64,000 bases of DNA from assembly GCA_002418895.1 (NCBI GenBank), contig DIFA01000019.1, positions 1-64,000 on the forward strand, given 5' to 3'. The stretch's first letter is position 1. The number at the start of each line of letters is the position of its first letter. The notes beneath the pieces are model-generated. The model did no database searches, had not been told where the DNA came from, and saw only the letters and a program-made list of their open reading frames with translations. Position numbers and translations under genes: made by a program. Of this stretch, positions 58,595 through 64,000 are shown in pieces. Source of the stretch: Dehalococcoidia bacterium UBA5760. Lineage in GTDB: Bacteria; Chloroflexota; Dehalococcoidia; Dehalococcoidales; UBA5760.

Positions 58595-61186
58595 ATGGCA
58601 AAAGAAGGACTAACTCCTATCCGGCGGCAGTACCTAAAGATAAAGCACGATTACCCCCAGGCTATTGTCCTCTTCCGGCTGGGAGATTTCTATGAGACCT
58701 TTGACAGCGACGCCGAGCTTACCTCCCGTGAGCTGGATATTGTCCTGACTTCAAGGGAGATGGGTAAGGGGCACCGGATACCCATGGCCGGTATTCCTCA
58801 TCACGCCCTGGATAATTATCTGGCGAGGCTTATTAATCGTGGCTATAAGGTTGCTATATGTGAGCAGATTACCAAACCCGGCGATAGTAAAGGCATTGTT
58901 GAACGTGATGTGGTGCGGGTGGTAACACCGGGAACAGTCACTGAACCAGGCCTTCTCAATAGCCGAACCAATAACTATCTGGTTAGCCTTGTTCTGGATG
59001 ATGAAGCAGCGGGTATTGCCTATGTTGATATCACCACCAGTGATTTTGCGGTCACCCAAACATCTCTTGAGCGGGTTAACGCCGAACTGGAGCGACTCAA
59101 GGCTTCAGAGATTATTACAGCGAACAGTTCTCAGCTATCCGGTCTAGAACTATCATTCCCGTTAAGCCGCCTTGAAGATTATTGGTTTGAAATTAATGAG
59201 GCCCGACAAACATTACTTAAGCACTTTGGAGTAGCCTCTCTTGACGGCTATGGATGCAGTCACCTCCCCCTGGCAGTGAGAGCTGCCGGAGCCATTATTA
59301 GCTACATTCGGGAAACGCAGAAGGGAGTTCTGGGACAGCTAACCCGGCTTACTACCTATTCGACAGATTCGTTCATGGCACTCGATGCACAGACCCAGAG
59401 AAATCTGGAGCTGTTTCACTCTGGCCGAGAGCAGCGAACCGGCGGCTCTCTACTCTCGGTGATCGACCTGACCAGAACACCGATGGGGAGCCGACTGCTA
59501 AAGAGCTGGTTAGGGCAGCCTCTACTTGACATAACAGAGCTAACTAAGAGGCAAGACTTAATAACCTGGTTCTTCGATAACACATTGACTCGCAATCAGA
59601 TAACTTCCTGGCTCGATAAGGTGGGTGACCTGGAACGGTTGATTAACCGGATCAGGAGTGATGTAACTACTCCCCGTGAGTTAATCAGCCTGAAGCAAGG
59701 TCTGGAGATTATTCCCCAGCTGATCGAAGTAATCGATGCTGATAATGAAGATAGCGCCATCGGATTACTCAGAAAAGAGCTCAGGCCCCGCCAGGATGTT
59801 ATTGATTTAATTACAGAGGCAATAGAAGATCTACCACCATCTTCCTTAAGCGCCGGAGGCGTAGTACGAAAGGGATTCTCAGAGGAACTGGATAGCCTGC
59901 GTCTGGTAGCTAAGAATGCCAAGCAGTATCTGGCTAATCTAGAGCACCAAGAACGGGAGAAGACCGGGATCAAGTCGCTTAAGGTCGGATTCAATAAGGT
60001 TTTTGGCTACTACATTGAGGTTTCTAAAGCTAACCTCAATCAGGTGCCACAGCATTACATTAGAAAGCAGACCCTGGTCGGTGGTGAACGTTTTTTCACC
60101 CCCGAACTAAAGGAATACGAGTCCCTGATTCTGAATACTCGTGACAGGATTAGTGAACTTGAAGCGGGTATCTTTCACCGAATATGCTGCCAGGTATCTA
60201 CAGCCAGCGAGCGTATTCTAGCCGTCGCCAGCGTCCTGGCTAATCTTGATGTCTTCTCCAGTCTGGCCGAGGTGGCAGTAAATCACAGTTATGTCCGACC
60301 AAGGTTGACCATGGACAGAGAAATAGTTATTAAGGGGGGACGTCACCCGGTAGTAGAGAGAGGAGTATCGACAAACAGCTTTGTACCAAATGATACCTAT
60401 CTCTCCAATAGTGATAACCAGCTTATCGTCCTTACCGGACCCAACATGTCCGGTAAGTCAACCTATTTGAGACAGGTTGCCTTAAGCGTTCTGTTAGCGC
60501 AGATAGGAAGCTTTATTCCTGCCGAATCCGCTACCGTCGGTCTGGTTGACCGTATATTTACCCGCATCGGCGCCGGAGAAGATATCGCCGCCGGTCAGTC
60601 AACCTTTATGGTAGAAATGGTGGAGACAGCCAACATCCTTAATAACGCCACACAGCGCTCGTTGATTATTCTGGATGAAATCGGGCGTGGTACCAGTACC
60701 TATGATGGACTTTCGATTGCCCGGGCGGTTTGTGAGTATATCCATAATAATTCCCGGTTGGGAGCTAAAACCATCTTCGCCACCCATTACCATGAACTGG
60801 TAGAATTAGCCAGTGTTCTTCCCCGGGTAAAAAACTTCAACGTAGCGGTAACCGAGGAAGGCGGCAGGGTGATCTTCTTATACAAGATTGTACCGGGTGG
60901 GGTTGACAAAAGCTATGGTATCCATGTTGCACAACTGGCCGGCTTGCCCAAGCCGGTAGTGCAACGGGCTAATGAGATACTGAAGGAAATGGAAGAAGGC
61001 AGCAGCAATAAGACAACAGCACGAGAAAGACCTGGGCGAAAGAAAGAGACAGCCCGGCAGACATCGTTCTTCGGGCCAAAATCGCCGGTGGCAGAAGAAC
61101 TGGAAAGGCTTGACATAAATTCTCTGACACCGCTGGAGGCAATCAATAAGCTTTACGAATTGCAGAAGAAGGCGCGGGAAGGGTAG
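58595..61186 (+). CDS. mutS: DNA mismatch repair protein MutS
   Basis: MutS finds mismatches and recruits MutL. The 863-residue protein has the mismatch-probing Phe32-Tyr33-Glu34 (LGDFYETF), Walker A TGPNMSGKST (614-623), Walker B ILDEIGRGTSTYDG and FATHYHELVELA. The C-terminal tail contains a tetramerisation-like SFFGPKSPVAEELERLDINS and LTPLEAINKLYEL. I start at ATG 58595 after AGGG; a TTG one codon earlier also fits. No mutL is in the window. Confidence 0.97.
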   Translation: MAKEGLTPIRRQYLKIKHDYPQAIVLFRLGDFYETFDSDAELTSRELDIVLTSREMGKGHRIPMAGIPHHALDNYLARLINRGYKVAICEQITKPGDSKGIVERDVVRVVTPGTVTEPGLLNSRTNNYLVSLVLDDEAAGIAYVDITTSDFAVTQTSLERVNAELERLKASEIITANSSQLSGLELSFPLSRLEDYWFEINEARQTLLKHFGVASLDGYGCSHLPLAVRAAGAIISYIRETQKGVLGQLTRLTTYSTDSFMALDAQTQRNLELFHSGREQRTGGSLLSVIDLTRTPMGSRLLKSWLGQPLLDITELTKRQDLITWFFDNTLTRNQITSWLDKVGDLERLINRIRSDVTTPRELISLKQGLEIIPQLIEVIDADNEDSAIGLLRKELRPRQDVIDLITEAIEDLPPSSLSAGGVVRKGFSEELDSLRLVAKNAKQYLANLEHQEREKTGIKSLKVGFNKVFGYYIEVSKANLNQVPQHYIRKQTLVGGERFFTPELKEYESLILNTRDRISELEAGIFHRICCQVSTASERILAVASVLANLDVFSSLAEVAVNHSYVRPRLTMDREIVIKGGRHPVVERGVSTNSFVPNDTYLSNSDNQLIVLTGPNMSGKSTYLRQVALSVLLAQIGSFIPAESATVGLVDRIFTRIGAGEDIAAGQSTFMVEMVETANILNNATQRSLIILDEIGRGTSTYDGLSIARAVCEYIHNNSRLGAKTIFATHYHELVELASVLPRVKNFNVAVTEEGGRVIFLYKIVPGGVDKSYGIHVAQLAGLPKPVVQRANEILKEMEEGSSNKTTARERPGRKKETARQTSFFGPKSPVAEELERLDINSLTPLEAINKLYELQKKAREG

Positions 61187-61323
61187 TGCGGCAGGCTATT
61201 ACCAAAATAGATAGGCTCCGGTAAGGAAGCAGCGGGAATCTAATAGCTACCCGGTGCTGTCTGTTGTTAGTACATAATGGCATAGTATTAATAAACTGAA
61301 AATATAGAAAGGGATATGAAAAG

Positions 61324-62106
61324 ATGGGAAGAGTAGATGATAAGGTTGCCCTGGTGACCGGTGGCGCCACCGGCCTCGGAGAAGCTGATGCCCGTTTGCT
61401 GGCTAATGAAGGAGCCAGTGTTATCATTACGACCAGAAAGAAGGTGGAGCAAGGACAGGCGGTGGTTGAAGAGATAAGAAAGGCAGGAGGAGAGGCTACT
61501 TTTCTTCAGCTTGATGTATCGAAAGAGGATGATTGGAAAAGGGTAATGAATGAAGTAGTCAAGAAATACGGTAAACTCAATATTATCGTCAATAATGCCG
61601 GGATTTCCGTGGTGAAGAATGTTGAAGAAACCTCCCTATCCGATTGGAATGCGGTAATGGACATTAATTCGACCGGAGTCTTCCTGGGGACTAAATACGG
61701 AATTGAGACGATGAAGGATAGTGGCGAAGCTTGCTCGATAGTGAACATATCATCCGTTGAGGTACATATCAACGAGCCTGACTTTTTCGCCTATAATGCC
61801 GCTAAGGGTGCAGTGAGGAGCATTACCAGAACGGCAGCGATTCACTGTTGTGAAGCCGGGTATAACATCAGGGTCAATACCATCTACCCGGGCTACATCT
61901 ACACCCCGATGCTTGACGGGGAGGCCAGAGACTACGGACTGACCAGCGCACAGTACATGGCACAGCTAGCCGAAAAATACTGCCCCATAGGTCATGTCGG
62001 GGAACCGATGGACATCGCCTATGCTGTCCTTTATCTCGCTTCCGATGAATCTAAATTCGTTACCGGGGCGGACTTTATCATCGATGGCGGCATCGCAGCA
62101 AAGTAA
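61324..62106 (+). CDS. Short-chain dehydrogenase/reductase
   Basis: The 260-residue classical SDR has the cofactor loop TGGATGLGEA (12-21), NNAG (90-93), the catalytic Ser143/144, Tyr157 and Lys161 (YNAAK), and NTIYPGYIYTPML. The ending VTGADFIIDGGIAAK is typical. An Arg-rich TTRKK after beta-2 suggests NADP(H), but this is uncertain. The substrate is unknown; FabG-like and hydroxysteroid-type SDRs look alike at this level. It starts 9 bases after AAAGGGAT. Confidence 0.9.
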   Translation: MGRVDDKVALVTGGATGLGEADARLLANEGASVIITTRKKVEQGQAVVEEIRKAGGEATFLQLDVSKEDDWKRVMNEVVKKYGKLNIIVNNAGISVVKNVEETSLSDWNAVMDINSTGVFLGTKYGIETMKDSGEACSIVNISSVEVHINEPDFFAYNAAKGAVRSITRTAAIHCCEAGYNIRVNTIYPGYIYTPMLDGEARDYGLTSAQYMAQLAEKYCPIGHVGEPMDIAYAVLYLASDESKFVTGADFIIDGGIAAK

Positions 62107-62128
62107 ACGGTAGCAGCGAAAACCGGGC

Positions 62129-62893
62129 CTAGTCTACGCTTTCGACTACGTAGTTTCTCAGGATCCCAACCTCGGCTATACGTATCTCTATCACATCACC
62201 GGGGCTCATCGGCCCGATGCCGCTGGGAGTACCGGTGGCAATAACATCCCCGGGTAGCAGGGTCATAATACCGGATATAAAACTCACCAACTCCGGGACG
62301 GAGAAAATTAAATCGCTGGTACTGCCTCTTTGCTTTGACTGACCGTTAAGATAGGTCTCAATGCAGATATTGCCGGGATCGAGCTCGGTCTCGATGCAGG
62401 GACCAACAGCAGCAAAGGTATCAAAACCTTTAGCCCGGGTCCACTGCCCGTCCTGTTTTTGAAGATCACGCGCGGTGACATCGTTAAAACAGGTATAACC
62501 CAATACATATTCCAGGGCCTTTGCCGCCGCTACCTGACTTGCTGCGGCTTTCATCACTACGCCGAGTTCCCCTTCGTAATCAACCCTCTTTGAAGAACGA
62601 GGGTAGACGATTTTACCCTCGGGACCGATTACTGATGTCGACGGCTTCATAAAAAGCAGCGGGTTAGCCGGGACGGGCATTGCCAGCTCCCTGGCATGGC
62701 TGTAGTAGTTAAGCCCTATTGCCACTACCTTGGATGGCGAGCAGGGTGCCAGAAGTCGGACATCATTGATGTTATAGTAGCGGTCAGACGGCTCAAAACC
62801 GTCATAAGGATTACCGGAGACAGCTTGGACAACCTTCTCTTTCAGTATTCCGTATTCAGGCTTCCTGCCGGTAGCAAAACGGATGATTTTCAT
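62129..62893 (-). CDS. Fumarylacetoacetate hydrolase-family protein
   Basis: The 254-residue protein has the FAH fold signatures: KVVAIGLNYYSHARE, PLLFMKPSTSVIGPEG, DYEGELGVVM with metal-binding Glu residues, NDVTARDLQ, and GDVIATGTPSGIGPM. Family members hydrolyse or decarboxylate C-C bonds in 2-oxo acid products of aromatic breakdown, or act on oxaloacetate (FAHD1). Substrate unknown. I start at ATG 62893 (MKIIRFATG), where the family begins; its ribosome site is weak. It converges on the SDR gene. Confidence 0.9.
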   Translation of the reverse strand: MKIIRFATGRKPEYGILKEKVVQAVSGNPYDGFEPSDRYYNINDVRLLAPCSPSKVVAIGLNYYSHARELAMPVPANPLLFMKPSTSVIGPEGKIVYPRSSKRVDYEGELGVVMKAAASQVAAAKALEYVLGYTCFNDVTARDLQKQDGQWTRAKGFDTFAAVGPCIETELDPGNICIETYLNGQSKQRGSTSDLIFSVPELVSFISGIMTLLPGDVIATGTPSGIGPMSPGDVIEIRIAEVGILRNYVVESVD

Positions 62894-62993
62894 TTTAACG
62901 TTGAGTTTACCAACCTTTCTTTTGGATTTCAAACCCTTCCAGTACCGGCAAAGACTCTCCCAGCAATTGCCGAATACAGCATAATAAGCCGAT

Positions 62994-63560
62994 TTAGGAC
63001 AGGTGCGGCTTGCAGAGGATTTCCTTGACCTTAAGGTTGAAGAAATTATGGGAATTCACCGGCCTTAACAAGATAGCAGTATCGGCACCATGGCCTGTGC
63101 CGCCGATAGAGATGACATCCTCATCGGTACGTACCAATCCGCTATCAGCCGCCATCAGGGCTATTTCACAGGCAACCTTCACTCCCTGTCCAAATACGCG
63201 CAGAGTATCGGCGATTATCATCCCCAGGACATAGGTATTATACTTATTACGCATCGCAGCACTCAGCCCGCCGAAGGCATGGGCCGTAGTCAGTATGACA
63301 CCTTTCTTACTCTCAATGATCTGCCTGTTCTCTTCCTTGAATTCCTGACTGTCAGCTTCCCGCAGTCCGGTAACGTGGCTGACTACGATAACCTCTACCT
63401 CCGTGATGACATCCATAGCCCGTACCGCAGTAGCACCGCTTGTCGATGCTACCAGGATTTTCTTAATATCCATCTCCTCCGCTCGCTTGCGAGCGATACA
63501 GAGAGTCGCCTCGGTAGTCTCGCTGCCAGGATGCTCAAAATATACGGCCCTTAATTCCAT
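62994..63560 (-). CDS. Stand-alone pyruvate kinase C-terminal (alpha/beta) domain protein
   Basis: The 188-residue protein matches the PK_C domain on its own: TTEATLCIARKRAEEMDIKK, ILVASTSGATAVRAMDVI and IGGTGHGADTAILLRP. There is no catalytic barrel. In pyruvate kinase this domain binds allosteric effectors; stand-alone copies occur in several anaerobes without an assigned function. The long middle section (VVSHVTGLREADSQEFKEEN) is typical of the stand-alone group. It is divergent from argJ. Confidence 0.85.
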   Translation of the reverse strand: MELRAVYFEHPGSETTEATLCIARKRAEEMDIKKILVASTSGATAVRAMDVITEVEVIVVSHVTGLREADSQEFKEENRQIIESKKGVILTTAHAFGGLSAAMRNKYNTYVLGMIIADTLRVFGQGVKVACEIALMAADSGLVRTDEDVISIGGTGHGADTAILLRPVNSHNFFNLKVKEILCKPHLS

Positions 63561-63622
63561 TACCCGGTTGCACCCCCCTTTCTAATGTGCCGCAGTTACC
63601 CTATTATTCTATCATATCCCCG

Positions 63623-63651
63623 TTGCCTGACTATATCGACTATGGTATATT
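63623..63651 (+). promoter_or_regulatory. Promoter of argJ, giving a leaderless mRNA
   Basis: TTGCCT (63623-63628) and TATATT (63646-63651) are 17 bases apart. The -10 box ends 6 bases before the argJ ATG, so transcription would start at or within a base of the start codon. Confidence 0.6.
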
Positions 63652-63657
63652 TATCTG

Positions 63658-64000
63658 ATGGACGGTGAGATTTCTTTCATAACATCGGGTACGGTTACCA
63701 CGCCCCAAGGCTTCCTAGCCGGGGCTACCTATGCCGGACTGAAAAAGAAGCAGGTAAAAGATATCCTCGATCTGGCTATTCTCTCTGCGGAATGTCCCTG
63801 CACTGGAGCGGCTCTATTCACTACTAACAGAGTCAAAGCAGCCCCGGTGGTTCTATCCCGGCAGCGTCTACAGTCAGGCAAAGTAGGGGCGGTAGTAGTA
63901 AACAGCGGCTGCGCCAACGCCTGTGTTGGTGAGGAAGGCATTAGGGATGCCGCCGAGATGGCAGATTTGGCTGCCCGGAATCTCGGGGTATCCCCGGATA
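63658..64000 (+). CDS. argJ: Glutamate N-acetyltransferase / ornithine acetyltransferase, N-terminal part
   Basis: ArgJ moves the acetyl group from N-acetylornithine to glutamate, and in some forms also uses acetyl-CoA, in arginine synthesis. The visible 114 residues contain TTPQGFLAGATYAGLKKK, CTGAALFTTNRVKAAPVVLS and VVVNSGCANACVG (normally NSGNANA). The autocleavage site and the rest lie beyond the right edge. The ATG at 63658 has no ribosome site and follows directly after a -10 box, so the mRNA is probably leaderless. argF is at the other end of the window. Confidence 0.92.
   Translation, partial: MDGEISFITSGTVTTPQGFLAGATYAGLKKKQVKDILDLAILSAECPCTGAALFTTNRVKAAPVVLSRQRLQSGKVGAVVVNSGCANACVGEEGIRDAAEMADLAARNLGVSPD

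Overview
The window reads as a stretch of a mid-GC, gene-dense bacterial chromosome, most likely a Chloroflexota relative of the class Dehalococcoidia. This is an inference from gene content and gene families, not from a search. The pointers are: an hrcA-grpE-dnaK-dnaJ operon behind a CIRCE operator; a LexA gene with a Gram-positive-style GAAC-N4-GTTC box; DUF951 and RemA/DUF370 proteins (families typical of Firmicutes and Chloroflexota); a TrpB2-type second tryptophan synthase beta subunit; an eukaryote-like (type 2) IleRS; a short YidC; many iron-sulfur or radical-SAM enzymes; and frequent TTG and GTG starts. No outer-membrane genes are seen. Nearly everything is housekeeping. I see no CRISPR array, transposase, integrase, phage module or recognisable defence island.

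Layout. 1-5.4 kb: the N-terminus of a class III aminotransferase (leftward, off the edge), then argF, a small membrane protein, der, plsY and gpsA rightward. 5.5-10.2 kb: the heat-shock operon hrcA-grpE-dnaK-dnaJ, leftward, under CIRCE. 10.3-14.2 kb: rpmH-rnpA-yidD-PQQ-propeller lipoprotein-yidC-jag (the usual dnaA-adjacent cluster, but no dnaA here). 14.2-19.3 kb: ileS rightward, meeting an HtrA-like lipoprotein protease and a TrmH-family RNA methyltransferase. 19.6-27.9 kb: a complete trp operon (trpE-G-D-C-F-B-A plus trpB2) leftward behind a tryptophan T-box. 28.0-31.6 kb: tRNA-Ser(GCU), miaB, yajC, nadA, nadC. 31.7-38.8 kb: Fur-family regulator, dtd, FmdB-like protein, a SWIM-finger protein, folC, pyrF, DUF951, VOC protein, DUF985 cupin, ilvE and a class II aldolase. 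38.9-43.6 kb: lexA, rpsT, a bifunctional-type Rel and an MFS exporter. 44.1-47.0 kb: a U32-family Fe-S protein divergent from an AMP-forming acyl ligase. 47.2-50.1 kb: DNA-uptake genes comEA and a comEC split into a membrane gene and a metallo-beta-lactamase gene. 50.4-55.0 kb: two potassium-transport operons (small ORF-trkA-trkH, then uspA-trkA-N-trkA). 55.3-58.5 kb: DUF47/PhoU-like plus PiT phosphate transporter, gmk and remA, another UspA. 58.6-64 kb: mutS, a short-chain dehydrogenase, an FAH-family protein, a stand-alone pyruvate-kinase C-terminal domain, and the N-terminus of argJ, which looks leaderless.

How it fits together. Regulation can be read directly in several places: CIRCE for chaperones, a Trp-specific T-box with terminator for tryptophan synthesis, an SOS box on lexA, and palindromes over the U32-gene promoter. 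The points most worth a second look are: an apparent one-base shift between the strong ribosome site and the conserved N-terminus of TrpB2; the GIHH version of the IleRS HIGH motif (a pattern linked to mupirocin resistance in type 2 IleRS); an Asp-to-Asn change in the Rel hydrolase signature; a proline in place of the ArgF HCLP cysteine; the U32/ligase divergent pair with an added four-cysteine cluster; and the Trk/UspA gene group headed by an unrecognised 57-residue ORF.
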